Assembly (NCBI GenBank): GCA_044375275.1
Contig: JBILMZ010000045.1
Location: 1-18,620 of the forward strand
Direction of reading: 5' to 3'
DNA: 18,620 nt
DNA from: SZUA-430 sp044375275
GTDB lineage: Bacteria; Pseudomonadota; Alphaproteobacteria; Micropepsales; Micropepsaceae
Shown piece by piece: positions 1 through 8,506 of this stretch (position 1 is its first letter; the number at the start of each line of letters is the position of its first letter). Below the pieces are notes generated by a model, which worked only from the letters and a program-made list of their open reading frames with translations, was not told the origin of the DNA and made no database searches. Both the position numbers and the translations under genes were made by a program.

Positions 1-381
1 ACCGAAGACGAGACGCAGTTGGCCTCACGCGCCGCCGGTTCGATTGCCGACGCGTTGCAGGAGGACTGGAAGCGCACCACGTCGGTGGATTTCGGAACCC
101 AGACGACGCTTTCCGTGCTGGTGCCGTTTCGCACGCTTGCGGAATGGGTAAGCATGCGAAAGGTTCTCGAGTCGACGAGGCTCGTCCAGCGGGCCTCGGT
201 TGAGGAAATGAACATGAGCGTTGCCAGGGTGCGCCTTGACTATGTAGGCAAGCTTGACCAATTGCAGACTGCGCTGGCCCAGTCGAACATCTATCTGGCG
301 TCAGACGACAAGGGACAATGGACTTTAAGCCGAAATGCATCCTCCGCCGCCGCCCCAGGTCCCAACCCCGTGGTTCCTTAA
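1..381 (+). CDS. DUF2066-like protein, C-terminal part (5' end outside window)
   Basis: The reading frame is open from base 1 (T-E-D-E-T-Q...) to a TAA at 379-381, so the true start lies upstream and only about 126 C-terminal residues are visible. The visible part has the pattern I associate with DUF2066 proteins: a helix ending in an 'LQEDWK' segment, a 'TLSVLVPFRTLAEW' strand/helix, then an 'RVRLDYVGKLDQLQTAL' segment and a short 'IYLASD' end. The function of this family is unknown to me; members are usually exported, but the N terminus is not here to check. The gene overlaps the next one by 47 nt in another frame, which suggests co-transcription and translational coupling. The last ~15 residues are Ala/Pro-rich and probably disordered. 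The family assignment rests on remembered motif patterns and is moderate. Confidence 0.6.
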   Translation, partial: TEDETQLASRAAGSIADALQEDWKRTTSVDFGTQTTLSVLVPFRTLAEWVSMRKVLESTRLVQRASVEEMNMSVARVRLDYVGKLDQLQTALAQSNIYLASDDKGQWTLSRNASSAAAPGPNPVVP

Positions 382-949
382 GCCGTCCCAGTATGGACTG
401 ACACTTGCCAACGGCGTCACAGCCATCCGGTTGGTGCTGGTACCTTTTATTGCCATGGCGTTGCTGAACCACGACTACCAAGATGCCTTCTGGATGACGC
501 TTGTCGCCGGAGCGTCCGACGCTGTCGACGGCTTCATTGCCCGGTTCTTCGGGCACAAGTCCGTGATTGGCGCCTACCTGGACCCGATTGCCGACAAGAT
601 ACTCATCGTCACCCTGTTCGGGTTGCTGACGGCGCTGGGACACATGCCCCTGTGGTTGATGATCCTGGTCCTCGCCCGAGATGTCGCCATCGTCGCGACA
701 GTGGCGGCGTTCAACAGGATGAAGAGCCAGCCCCTGCAGATGAAGCCGCTGCTCATCAGCAAGGTGACGACCTTCTTCCAGGTGACCTTGCTGCTTGTAA
801 CGCTGGCCGACCTCGCTTTCCTTCTGGAACTCGAAACCCTGCGCCTGCTGCTGGCCATCGCCGCAGGCGGCCTCACGGTGTCATCATGGGTTGCCTACTA
901 CTTCGCCGGTTCACGTGCCGTCCGCGACGCAGGGGGAACAGGATCGTGA
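335..949 (+). CDS. CDP-alcohol phosphatidyltransferase family protein
   Basis: This is a 204-aa integral membrane enzyme of the CDP-alcohol phosphotransferase family. Such enzymes transfer a phosphatidyl group from CDP-diacylglycerol to a small alcohol in the inner membrane. The full family signature D-x2-DG-x2-AR-x8-G-x3-D-x3-D is present at residues 62-87 (D62, D65, G66, A69, R70, G79, D83, D87). It is preceded by the usual N-terminal 'ANGVTAIRLVLVPF' helix (residues 25-38), and several hydrophobic helices follow. ATG 335 is the first start codon after an in-frame stop (326-328), which fixes the N terminus reasonably well, although no good Shine-Dalgarno is visible. The start lies inside the upstream gene. 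The alcohol substrate cannot be read from the sequence. It is PgsA-like in size, but I do not assign pgsA because this locus often carries an additional family member. Confidence 0.9.
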   Translation: MHPPPPPQVPTPWFLKPSQYGLTLANGVTAIRLVLVPFIAMALLNHDYQDAFWMTLVAGASDAVDGFIARFFGHKSVIGAYLDPIADKILIVTLFGLLTALGHMPLWLMILVLARDVAIVATVAAFNRMKSQPLQMKPLLISKVTTFFQVTLLLVTLADLAFLLELETLRLLLAIAAGGLTVSSWVAYYFAGSRAVRDAGGTGS

Positions 950-986
950 GCGATACGCGCCATCCGCATCACGCAGATCGCCGGTC

Positions 987-1709
987 ATGAGCATGGTCCG
1001 CAAGGCGTCACAGCTGCCCTTTGCATTCGACCTGCGGCGCAGTACCTCCCGGGAGGACTTCATCGTGGGCGCGTCGAATGCGGCCGCGCTGGGCTTCATA
1101 GAGTCGTGGCCGGATTGGCCGGCCCGTGTCTGCGCGATCTGGGGGCCGAGCGGCAGCGGCAAGACGCATCTTTCGCAGATGTGGAAGCAAGCCGCCAATG
1201 CGGTGGAACTGGAGCCCTCGGATGTTTCCGTGGAACGCCTCGCCGAGTTGCGCCCCGGGACGGCCATCCTGATAGACGGTGCAGGCCAGTTCACGAACGG
1301 CAAGGGCCTCTTCCACCTGATCAATTTCACGAACCAGTCGGCAGGCTGGCTGCTCCTGACCGGAGAGGAGGCGCCGCAGCGATGGCCGACGGACGTACCC
1401 GATCTTCACTCCCGGTTAACCGCGATTGGCGGGGAACGCCTTGATCTGCCGGACGAGGCACTGCTCGCCCGCGTCCTGATAAAGCTGTCGCACGACCGCC
1501 AGCTTAAGTTTCCCGAAGCACTAATCGCCTATCTTGTTCCCCGGCTCGAGCGGTCTTTCGGGGATGCTGAACGCCTGGTTGCACTGATGGACTATCTTGC
1601 GCTTGAGAAAAAGCGCAGCCCTTCAATCGAAACGGCATCGCGCGCGTTGCGACAGTTGTATGACAGCGGGGATGTGCAGTCGGCTGACAATCCGGACGCT
1701 TTGGGCTAG
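987..1709 (+). CDS. hdaA: HdaA-type DnaA-related regulatory inactivator
   Basis: This 240-aa AAA+ protein resembles Hda, which works with the DNA-loaded sliding clamp to stimulate ATP hydrolysis by DnaA and prevent over-initiation. A 'QLPF' clamp-binding peptide sits at residues 9-12 near the N terminus, as in known Hda proteins. The Walker A motif GPSGSGKT is at 53-60. The Walker B-like strand 'ILIDGAG' (94-100) has a single acidic residue (D97). 'LLLTG' (122-126) fits sensor 1, and 'DLHSRL' (R143) fits the box VII arginine finger. It lacks the DnaA domain IV DNA-binding helix-turn-helix, as expected for Hda. The frame is open further upstream to a TTG at 891, but that start would overlap the phosphatidyltransferase. 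ATG 987 puts the clamp motif at the usual position; ATG 993 is also possible. The gene sits 37 nt after the previous stop, in a probable operon. Confidence 0.88.
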   Translation: MSMVRKASQLPFAFDLRRSTSREDFIVGASNAAALGFIESWPDWPARVCAIWGPSGSGKTHLSQMWKQAANAVELEPSDVSVERLAELRPGTAILIDGAGQFTNGKGLFHLINFTNQSAGWLLLTGEEAPQRWPTDVPDLHSRLTAIGGERLDLPDEALLARVLIKLSHDRQLKFPEALIAYLVPRLERSFGDAERLVALMDYLALEKKRSPSIETASRALRQLYDSGDVQSADNPDALG

Positions 1710-1765
1710 GGTCCGCCCCGCCGGAATTGGGGCAATGTATTAGGCGGCTGGGCAGCGACTGGGTC

Positions 1766-3994
1766 ATGGACAATTCAACACCAAAGCGTGATGCGGCGGC
1801 GCCGTCGGCGCAACCGTCAAGTGGCAAGCGTGAGAACCGCCAGCCCACGAAAACAATGGATCCCGCCTCGACGGACCGGCTCATCAACCGCGAGCTTTCC
1901 TGGCTGGCCTTCAACACGCGCGTGCTCGAGGAAGCCAAGAACGAACGCCACCCTTTGCTTGAGCGCCTGCGCTTCCTGTCGATTTCGGCCGCCAACCTGG
2001 ACGAGTTCTACATGGTGCGCGTCGCCGGCCTGAAGGGCATGGTGCGCGCCGGTGTGAGCTCGATCTCCGATGATGGCATGCGGCCTCAGCAGCAGCTGGA
2101 TTCGATCGATGCCATGGCGATGAAGCTCATGGCCGAACAGCATGAAGTGTGGCTGGCGCTGCAGCAGCTGATGAAGGCCGTCGGCATTTCGGTCATCGAT
2201 GCCAAGGACCTCACGGACGCAGAGCGTGAATGGCTGCAGGGCCGGTTCATGAGTAACGTGTCACCGGTACTGACACCGCTCGCCATCGACCCGGCACATC
2301 CGTTTCCGTTCATCCCGAACCTGGGCCTCGCCCTTGTCCTGCAACTGCGGCGACGCCAGGACGGGCGCGAAATGGATGCGCTCGTGCCCATTCCCGGACA
2401 GATCGCCCGCTTCATGCGCCTGCCGGGAGGATCAAATGGGACGATCCGCTACATCGCCCTCGAGAGGATCATTGGCGAGTTCCTGGACAAGCTGTTCCCC
2501 GGATACGAAATCCTTGGCAGTGGCTGCTTCCGTGTCGTTCGGGACAGCGACATCGAGGTCGCGGAAGAAGCCGAAGACCTGGCGCGCTGGTTCGAGGGCG
2601 CCCTCAAGCGCCGCCGCCGCGGCAGCGTGATCCGCATGAAGATCGAGGCTTCCATGCCGGAGGAGCTTCGCAAGGTGCTGGCTGAAAAGATCGAACTCAA
2701 TGGCCGCGCGCCTGTCGTCGTCGATGGCCTGCTCGGGCTCGCTGATACCCGCCAGCTGATCGTGCAGGAACATCCCGAGCTCACCTTCAAGCCCTACAAC
2801 GCCCGATACCCGGAACGTATCCGCGAGTTCAACGGCGACTGCTTTGCCGCCATTCGCGCCAAGGACTTCATTGTCCACCATCCCTTCGAGACCTTCGACG
2901 TCGTGGTGCAGTTCCTGCGCCAGGCAGCAGCCGATCCGGACGTGGTCGCCATCAAGCAGACGCTCTATCGCACGGGCAACGATTCACCCGTCGTGCAGGC
3001 CCTGATCGAAGCTGCCGAAGCCGGCAAGTCGGTGACCGCCGTGGTCGAGCTCAAGGCGCGCTTCGACGAGGCGGCCAACATCAAGTGGGCGATCGACCTC
3101 CAGCGCGCGGGCGTTCAGGTGGTCTATGGCTTCATCGAGCTGAAGACCCATGCCAAGGTGTCACTCGTGGTCCGCCGGGAAGGCAACACGATGCGCACCT
3201 ACACGCATTTCGGAACAGGCAATTACCACGCGGCAACCGCAAGGATTTACACCGACCTGTCCCTGTTCACGGCAGACCCGGCCATGGGACGGGACGCAGG
3301 CAAGGTCTTCAACTTCATCACCGGCTACGCCAAGCCCGAGCATCTCGAGAAGCTGGCCGTCTCCCCGGTCAACCTGCGCCAGACGCTGCTCGATCACATC
3401 GAGCAGGAAGTCGCACACGCACGGGCAGGGCGACCGGCCCAGATCTGGGCCAAGCTCAACGCACTCGTTGACCCTGCCGTAATCGACGAACTCTACCGCG
3501 CCAGCCAGGCCGGCGTGAAGATCGACCTCGTCGTTCGGGGCATTTGCTGCCTGCGCCCCGGCGTTCCGGGCCTGTCCGAGAACATCCGGGTGAAGAGCAT
3601 TGTGGGTCGTTTCCTCGAGCACGCGCGTGTCGTGTGTTTTGGCAACGGGAACGGGTTGCCTCACGCAAATGCGAAAGTGTACATCTCCTCCGCCGACTGG
3701 ATGCCCCGCAATCTCGACCGTCGCGTGGAAGTCCTGGTTCCGGTGGAGAATGCCACCGTACACGAGCAGGTGATGGGACAGATCATGAATGCCAACCTGC
3801 GGGATGTCGCGCAAAGCTGGATCCTGCAGTCGGACGGCAGCTATTTCCGGGCACCGGGCTTCGACGCGAAGGACGCCTTCAGCGCGCACGATTACTTCAT
3901 GACGAACCCCAGCCTGTCAGGACAGGGCAGCAAGGCACCTGCGGGTGAGCGGCGCTCCAAGTCGGGCCAGCGCTCGCGCTCGAAGGGGCAGTAG
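1766..3994 (+). CDS. ppk1: polyphosphate kinase 1
   Basis: This 742-aa protein matches PPK1, the membrane-associated enzyme that reversibly polymerises the gamma-phosphate of ATP into inorganic polyphosphate. The N domain starts with 'RLINRELSWLAFN' (from residue 38) and 'SAANLDEFYMVRVAGL'. The two catalytic histidines of the phospholipase-D-like C domains are recognisable: H462 in 'KTHAKVSL' (equivalent to E. coli H435, the phosphorylated residue) and H619 in 'FLEHARV' (equivalent to H592). 'THFGTGNYH' and 'LSSADWM'-type ('ISSADWMPRN') motifs are intact. Compared with E. coli (688 aa) it has a ~35-residue polar N-terminal extension and a basic Ser/Lys/Arg/Gly C-terminal tail. ATG 1766 is chosen as the first ATG in frame; ATG 1856 would remove most of the extension and is a real alternative. 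ppx follows 3 nt after the stop. Confidence 0.95.
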   Translation: MDNSTPKRDAAAPSAQPSSGKRENRQPTKTMDPASTDRLINRELSWLAFNTRVLEEAKNERHPLLERLRFLSISAANLDEFYMVRVAGLKGMVRAGVSSISDDGMRPQQQLDSIDAMAMKLMAEQHEVWLALQQLMKAVGISVIDAKDLTDAEREWLQGRFMSNVSPVLTPLAIDPAHPFPFIPNLGLALVLQLRRRQDGREMDALVPIPGQIARFMRLPGGSNGTIRYIALERIIGEFLDKLFPGYEILGSGCFRVVRDSDIEVAEEAEDLARWFEGALKRRRRGSVIRMKIEASMPEELRKVLAEKIELNGRAPVVVDGLLGLADTRQLIVQEHPELTFKPYNARYPERIREFNGDCFAAIRAKDFIVHHPFETFDVVVQFLRQAAADPDVVAIKQTLYRTGNDSPVVQALIEAAEAGKSVTAVVELKARFDEAANIKWAIDLQRAGVQVVYGFIELKTHAKVSLVVRREGNTMRTYTHFGTGNYHAATARIYTDLSLFTADPAMGRDAGKVFNFITGYAKPEHLEKLAVSPVNLRQTLLDHIEQEVAHARAGRPAQIWAKLNALVDPAVIDELYRASQAGVKIDLVVRGICCLRPGVPGLSENIRVKSIVGRFLEHARVVCFGNGNGLPHANAKVYISSADWMPRNLDRRVEVLVPVENATVHEQVMGQIMNANLRDVAQSWILQSDGSYFRAPGFDAKDAFSAHDYFMTNPSLSGQGSKAPAGERRSKSGQRSRSKGQ
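3983..3988 (+). promoter_or_regulatory. Shine-Dalgarno supporting the TTG start of ppx
   Basis: AAGGGG lies within the last codons of ppk1, 9 nt before TTG 3998. It is the best ribosome-binding site in this operon. Because no ATG exists between TTG 3998 and the conserved ppx core, it decides the start. Confidence 0.6.
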
Positions 3995-3997
3995 ACT

Positions 3998-5509
3998 TTG
4001 GCCAGCAGCGCAAGCCACGACCACGCGCGGCGTTACGCTGCAGCCGGAGAAGGCCCGATCGGTATAGTGGACATCGGGTCCAACTCCGTTCGCCTGGTCA
4101 TCTATGACCGGCTGGTGCGCAGTCCGCTGGCGCTCTTCAATGAAAAGTCACTTTGTGCCATCGGTCGCAACATGGTGCGGACCGGCGTGCTCGATGAAGA
4201 TGGAAGCGTCGCCGCGATTGCTGCTTTGGGCCGTTTCCGGGAAATCGCCCGGTCCGTGCGGGTACAGCGTCTTGAAGCCTTCGCCACGGCCGCCGTTCGG
4301 GACGCCCGCAACGGCGCGGAGTTTGTAGCCCGGGCGCGCGAGGCCATTGGCACGCCTATCCGGATCCTCAGTGGTGAAGATGAAGCACGCTTTGCGGCAG
4401 AAGGTGTTTTGGCCGCCATCCCCGACGCCGACGGTGTCGTGGGCGATCTCGGCGGCGGAAGCCTTGAACTGGCGTTCGTGTCACAGGGCCAGCACTCGGG
4501 CGGATTGACACTTCCTTTCGGCCCGCTCCGGCTGATGGACATGTCCGAAGGCCGACCCGAACGGGCCCGCGCAATCGTTGATGCCGATCTCGAGCGACTG
4601 CCGGGTATCGAACGCCTCAGGGGAAAGGCGCTTTACGCCGTCGGTGGTGTATGGCGAAACATTGCCCGCATGCATCTCGACAACGTGCAGCATCCTGTTC
4701 GGGTGCTGCATCACTATGAGATCGCGCGTGACCGGGCGATCGACTTCTCGAACTTCATCGCCGGCCTGTCTCGCAAGTCCCTTGAAACGTCAGCCGGTGT
4801 CACGCGAAAGCGCGCAGAGACCATTCCCTTCGGCGCCGTCGTCATGGAACGGCTGCTCAGGGTAGGAAGGCTGGATCGCGTCGTGATCTCAGCCTTTGGC
4901 GTTCGCGAGGGACTTCTGTTTTCGAGGCTGGCGCCCGAGGAGCGGGCAAAGGACCCGTTGATCGCCGCGTGCGAAGACATGTCCCGCCGCCTCGGTCGGG
5001 ACACCGCCCTGGGAGGCGTGCTGGAGCGCTGGACATCGCCGCTGTTTTCACCGGCCGACAAGGCTTTTGAGAAGTTGCGCCGCGCGGCCTGCCATCTGGC
5101 CGACACGGGATGGCGCGGCCATCCGGATCACCGGGCCGAACTCATCTATGCCGAAGTCCTCAATGCGCCGTTCATCGGCATTGATCACCATCGTCGAAAC
5201 CTCCTGGCCTTGTCGCTGTTCCACAGGTATGGCGGCGAGGATGACAAGCTCGAGAAGCGGGCGGCCCGCTTCATTGGCGAGGATGCCGTTCAGCAGGCCA
5301 AGCGCCTTGGCTTCGCACTGCGCGCGGCGCTCGTGCTGGCAGGACCCGCACCTTCAGTCCTTCAGGAAACGTCAATCAAGCTCACGCCGACGACGCTCGC
5401 GCTGACAATCCCGCGATCCCATCAGGCGCTCATCGCAGAAGCCATGACGAAGCGCCTGGACTCCCTGGCCGCCGCCTTTGGCAAGGTTGCCCGGGTCGAG
5501 TTGCGCTAG
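3998..5509 (+). CDS. ppx: exopolyphosphatase, Ppx/GppA family
   Basis: This 503-aa protein belongs to the actin-fold Ppx/GppA family, which removes terminal phosphates from polyphosphate (or the 5' phosphate of pppGpp). The phosphate-1 loop 'IVDIGSNSVRLVIYD' includes D25, G27 and S28-N29. 'ATAAVRDARNG' and 'LSGEDEARF' (acidic residues about 127-129, where the catalytic glutamate is expected) follow. The phosphate-2 loop 'GDLGGGSLEL' starts near D150. The C-terminal half carries an HD-like helical region ('HLADTGWRGHPDHR', 'GIDHHRRNLL'). Length matches E. coli Ppx (about 513 aa). TTG 3998 is used as start because a good Shine-Dalgarno sits 9 nt upstream and the core begins at residue 20. The 3-nt spacing from ppk1 indicates coupled expression of polyphosphate synthesis and breakdown. 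Ppx versus GppA activity cannot be separated by eye; the context favours Ppx. Confidence 0.92.
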   Translation: MASSASHDHARRYAAAGEGPIGIVDIGSNSVRLVIYDRLVRSPLALFNEKSLCAIGRNMVRTGVLDEDGSVAAIAALGRFREIARSVRVQRLEAFATAAVRDARNGAEFVARAREAIGTPIRILSGEDEARFAAEGVLAAIPDADGVVGDLGGGSLELAFVSQGQHSGGLTLPFGPLRLMDMSEGRPERARAIVDADLERLPGIERLRGKALYAVGGVWRNIARMHLDNVQHPVRVLHHYEIARDRAIDFSNFIAGLSRKSLETSAGVTRKRAETIPFGAVVMERLLRVGRLDRVVISAFGVREGLLFSRLAPEERAKDPLIAACEDMSRRLGRDTALGGVLERWTSPLFSPADKAFEKLRRAACHLADTGWRGHPDHRAELIYAEVLNAPFIGIDHHRRNLLALSLFHRYGGEDDKLEKRAARFIGEDAVQQAKRLGFALRAALVLAGPAPSVLQETSIKLTPTTLALTIPRSHQALIAEAMTKRLDSLAAAFGKVARVELR

Positions 5510-6357
5510 CGGGTTCCGGCAGCAGGATCCGAAATGAAATCTTCAACGTCCTTCAGCGTCGGTGATCTCCAGCGCCAGCCCGGAAACAGGCTGGCCAGGA
5601 TCTCGAAATGTCCGAGCTTCGGATAGAGGATGGCCCGCGCGTTTGATCCAGCGAGCCTGAGGGCCTCGGCCAGTCGGGTGCTGGCATGGGCGCCGGCCAC
5701 ACGGTCTCGTCCGCCATGCAACAGCAGCATTGAAGGTGAACCCGCGCGGACCAGCTTGATCGGCCGCGCCGCGTCGGGTCGGCCTGACGAGGAGGCGAAG
5801 ATGTCCTTGACGCCCTTCCACTTCAGCGGGTCAAGCGTGTAGGGGCCTGCAAGGCCGACAACGCCGGCGATGTCGGCCGGTGAGAGATCATGTTTCGCCA
5901 GATAGGAACCATCCAGGGCCAGCGTCACCGAAATATGCGCGCCGGCGGAATGTCCCATCAGGAACAGGCGCGACGGATGCCCGCCCAGCCTGAGCAGGTT
6001 TTCGCTGGTCCACTTGACGGCAAGCGCAGCATCCTCGTTGAAGGTCGGAAAGCGAACCTGCGGAAAGAGGCGGTAGTCCGGGATGACGACAACATGTCCC
6101 CGTGCCGCCATCGCACGTCCGAACAGGCGATAGTACCAGCGCGCACCGCTGACCCAGCCCCCACCATACAGGAACACGATCGTCGACTTCACGCGCGTCT
6201 TGCGGGGAAGATAGACATCGAGTTTCTGGCGGGGTTCCTGCCCATAGGGCACGTGGCGCAAGGGAAAACCAGCATGGTCGCCGGCACCTGAGGCCCCCAC
6301 GCGATGGACCGTAACCGGCATGGGAGCGTTCGCGCTTTCGTTGTTCAGGCCTTGCAT
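5506..6357 (-). CDS. alpha/beta hydrolase (HSL/carboxylesterase-like)
   Basis: This 283-aa protein has the layout of the hormone-sensitive-lipase/esterase branch of alpha/beta hydrolases. 'YGGGW' at 64-68 replaces the common HGGGW oxyanion-hole motif. The nucleophile elbow is GHSAG at 135-139 (S137). The probable acid is D218 in 'GGRDRV' and the probable base H250 in 'KLGHFE', giving a complete triad. No signal peptide is visible, so it is probably cytoplasmic. The substrate is unknown; short acyl esters are typical for the family. It lies 80 nt downstream of the outer-membrane protein gene on the same strand and may share its transcript. Its stop codon overlaps that of convergent ppx (CTAG at 5506-5509). 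The start at 6357 has no clear Shine-Dalgarno; the in-frame Met at residue 13 is an alternative. Confidence 0.85.
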   Translation of the reverse strand: MQGLNNESANAPMPVTVHRVGASGAGDHAGFPLRHVPYGQEPRQKLDVYLPRKTRVKSTIVFLYGGGWVSGARWYYRLFGRAMAARGHVVVIPDYRLFPQVRFPTFNEDAALAVKWTSENLLRLGGHPSRLFLMGHSAGAHISVTLALDGSYLAKHDLSPADIAGVVGLAGPYTLDPLKWKGVKDIFASSSGRPDAARPIKLVRAGSPSMLLLHGGRDRVAGAHASTRLAEALRLAGSNARAILYPKLGHFEILASLFPGWRWRSPTLKDVEDFISDPAAGTR

Positions 6358-6437
6358 GATGGCATCATGTGGCCCCCGGCGCGTGCCGCGTCAAGGGTTC
6401 ATGCCCATTCGCTGCCTGCGCGGCCCGGTTGCACCGT

Positions 6438-8075
6438 TCAGTTTAACGGCGTTGCAAAGGTAACGAGGATGGCATGGCCGCCGTCACTTTCCTTCAAACC
6501 GTTGGGATCCGCGCTGCCAGCACTGCCGGAATTGCTGAAGTCGTAGCGATACTCCAGCTTGAGGCTGGCTTCAGGCCGGTTCAGGCTCTCGCGAACATAG
6601 TCCGACACATCCACGCTCAACTGCAGCTGGCGGGTCTTCGCGCGCGCGGCGAGGTTGTCGTCAACAAGCTGGGACTGCGCGTCAGCCGCCCCGAAGCGGA
6701 GTTCGACCTTCGGGCCGCGTTCTGGCGCATAGCCGACCGATACGTGCGGTGCGTATTCGCTGCCTGAGTTGCTGAACCCGAGCACGTCGTCGTTGGTCTG
6801 GATAAGGGACAGGCCCGCCCCAAACTTCCAGTTGCCGTGCCGCATGCTGTGGGACACATCCACGTAGCGGTCCTTGGATGCCGAGAGCTTGCGACCATCT
6901 TCAACGCCAGGCGTTATGAGGTCTGTCGATACACGACGTTCCCAGAAACTCGCCGTCGTCTCGCCGTACCGGCTCTGCCAGGTCAATGCGACATTGGCCG
7001 TGGAAACCTTGTCGCGGGGTCCAACCGTGAATTCGGAGCGCACGACATCACCGCGCTCGAACCCGCCATTGACTGAAGTTGGCAGGAGGTGCCGAACCGG
7101 ATCAAGGGCGTCGGCAACCGTGTTCGGCAGGACATCGGCCACGATGAGGTCCGCGCTGATACCCGAGAAGGATGTTTTCTTCAGCCATTGCCCGCCATTG
7201 ATCAGGTTGAACTCCGAGCCCTGGCGCCGGTAGATCTGCAGTTCTGACTTGTTGAAGCCGAGGGTGACCTGCTCGCGCTTGCGGGCCTCGCTTCGTGTTT
7301 CATAGTCCTTGAAACCGACAGTTACGTTCGCCGATCCGAACTCAAGGCGTGAGCTGACGGTCGACCAGCTTCCCGGAAGCACCATGTCTCCGTCGCGGAA
7401 GGCCCTGAAATTGTCGGCAAAGCTCTCGGAAATCTGGCCGAACTCACCGTCCACCATCAGCTTCAGATTGCCGGAGTCGATGAGCCGGGCCCCCAGGCGA
7501 TGCCGCCGCGTCGTGTCCTGTGGCCGAAACTCGCGCGGGGTCTCGCGCAGTTGCGGATCGCGAAAGTCACGCTGGTCGAGAAATGCTCCGTCGTCGATGA
7601 CATCGGAACCGAAGCGCAAGCGCCCGTCCATGATGTTCGCGTCAACGCTCAGGACCTGCGCTGGCATCGCACCGCCGGAGAAGTTAAGTCCGCGCGCCAG
7701 CCTGTTGATGCGGCTCGAAACGGCGGGTTGAAGCTCGACGTCCCGGTTGGTCAATCCGACGGTGAAGGGCGCAGGTTCAGTGCCGGCGCCTGCCGTGGCG
7801 AGCGATTGCAGTTGCGGCCAGAACGTCTCCGTACGCGCGGGCGAGTGCAGGTTAAGGTCCACGAGTGCGGGCGAGGCCGGGCGATAGATTGACAGCTTCT
7901 GGTCCGCCGCGGCCTGGGGCCTGAGGCCGGCATCGGACAGCACGGCTGGGATGACCCAAAACGGCTGCAAGGGCTCGGCTTTGGTGGTTTCCGCGAACGG
8001 AAGCGCCGATGCGCCCGCCAGAAGAAGTGTCCCGAGCCGCAGTGTTGACGATGAAATTGCTGGTTTCTGGTTCAT
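6438..8075 (-). CDS. exported, probable outer-membrane beta-barrel protein of unknown function
   Basis: I do not recognise this 545-aa protein family. The N terminus looks like a Sec signal peptide: a short basic start, a hydrophobic 'LGTLLLAGASALPFA' core and plausible cleavage after A28 or A33. After a ~150-residue Pro/Gln-rich N-terminal part, the chain has many segments of alternating polar and hydrophobic residues with frequent aromatic and Gly positions ('LKLMVDGEFGQI', 'NVTVGFKDYETR', 'ANVALTWQSRYG', 'ASLKLEYRYDFS'). That is typical of transmembrane beta-strands, and the last strand is 'AILVTFATPLN'. It lacks the common terminal Phe/Trp, and I see no TonB box or plug domain. A GGAG lies about 11 nt before ATG 8073-8075. 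It is followed on the same strand by the hydrolase gene. A porin-like or polymer/secretion-related role is possible but unproven. Confidence 0.7.
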   Translation of the reverse strand: MNQKPAISSSTLRLGTLLLAGASALPFAETTKAEPLQPFWVIPAVLSDAGLRPQAAADQKLSIYRPASPALVDLNLHSPARTETFWPQLQSLATAGAGTEPAPFTVGLTNRDVELQPAVSSRINRLARGLNFSGGAMPAQVLSVDANIMDGRLRFGSDVIDDGAFLDQRDFRDPQLRETPREFRPQDTTRRHRLGARLIDSGNLKLMVDGEFGQISESFADNFRAFRDGDMVLPGSWSTVSSRLEFGSANVTVGFKDYETRSEARKREQVTLGFNKSELQIYRRQGSEFNLINGGQWLKKTSFSGISADLIVADVLPNTVADALDPVRHLLPTSVNGGFERGDVVRSEFTVGPRDKVSTANVALTWQSRYGETTASFWERRVSTDLITPGVEDGRKLSASKDRYVDVSHSMRHGNWKFGAGLSLIQTNDDVLGFSNSGSEYAPHVSVGYAPERGPKVELRFGAADAQSQLVDDNLAARAKTRQLQLSVDVSDYVRESLNRPEASLKLEYRYDFSNSGSAGSADPNGLKESDGGHAILVTFATPLN

Positions 8076-8142
8076 GGTGATCCGTGCTCCGCAAGGAATG
8101 CGCCAAAGCCGGATCGACCGTCGCTGGCGCTGGAAGAGGCGC

Positions 8143-8161
8143 CGCAGCTAACTTGGCTGCG
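8143..8161. repeat. short inverted repeat in the leader of the outer-membrane protein gene
   Basis: CGCAGC (8143-8148) and GCTGCG (8156-8161) form a perfect 6-bp stem with a 7-nt loop. It lies about 70 nt upstream of the ATG of the minus-strand outer-membrane protein gene. No T-run follows on either strand, so it is not an obvious terminator. It could be an operator or leader hairpin, or chance. Confidence 0.35.
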
Positions 8162-8395
8162 TCGTCAACATGTCCTGTTGATGCAAAGAGTCAGGATGAA
8201 TGAACCGGATTGCGATCCGCTGGCACCGGTTACGCGCCAAAGCCCCTTACGCATGCCGCCCTCCCTACAGGCGATGTTTGCGCTGCGCTTGAAATCATTC
8301 CTACGAATCATCACGCAGCACTTGATCTGTGTACAGCGTAATCCTGATTTGAGTTTTGTATATAGGACCTCCGAAATTTTTTCCGCATGCTGAAC

Positions 8396-8428
8396 GCGCG
8401 CATTAAGCGAACCGCACAAAGTGCGCGC
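8396..8428. repeat. inverted repeat GCGCGCA...TGCGCGC
   Basis: A perfect 7-bp inverted repeat (8396-8402 and 8422-8428) with a 19-nt spacer, inside the AT-richer intergenic stretch. Function unknown; the arms are CG-rich and could arise by chance. Confidence 0.3.
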
Positions 8429-8506
8429 TCGATCTCTCGCTTCTGTTACGTGTTGTTTCAAAGCGAATTGATCCGGGTAAGGACGATTATTCGTGTCGCG
8501 ACGCAC

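Noticed and set aside
891..986. Upstream extension of hdaA to a TTG at 891
   Set aside because: It would overlap the phosphatidyltransferase by about 60 nt and place 32 low-complexity residues before the clamp-binding motif. ATG 987 fits the family better.
8330..8370. TATATA element with a possible promoter on the plus strand
   Set aside because: No acceptable -35 hexamer at 16-18 bp spacing, so I do not call a promoter.
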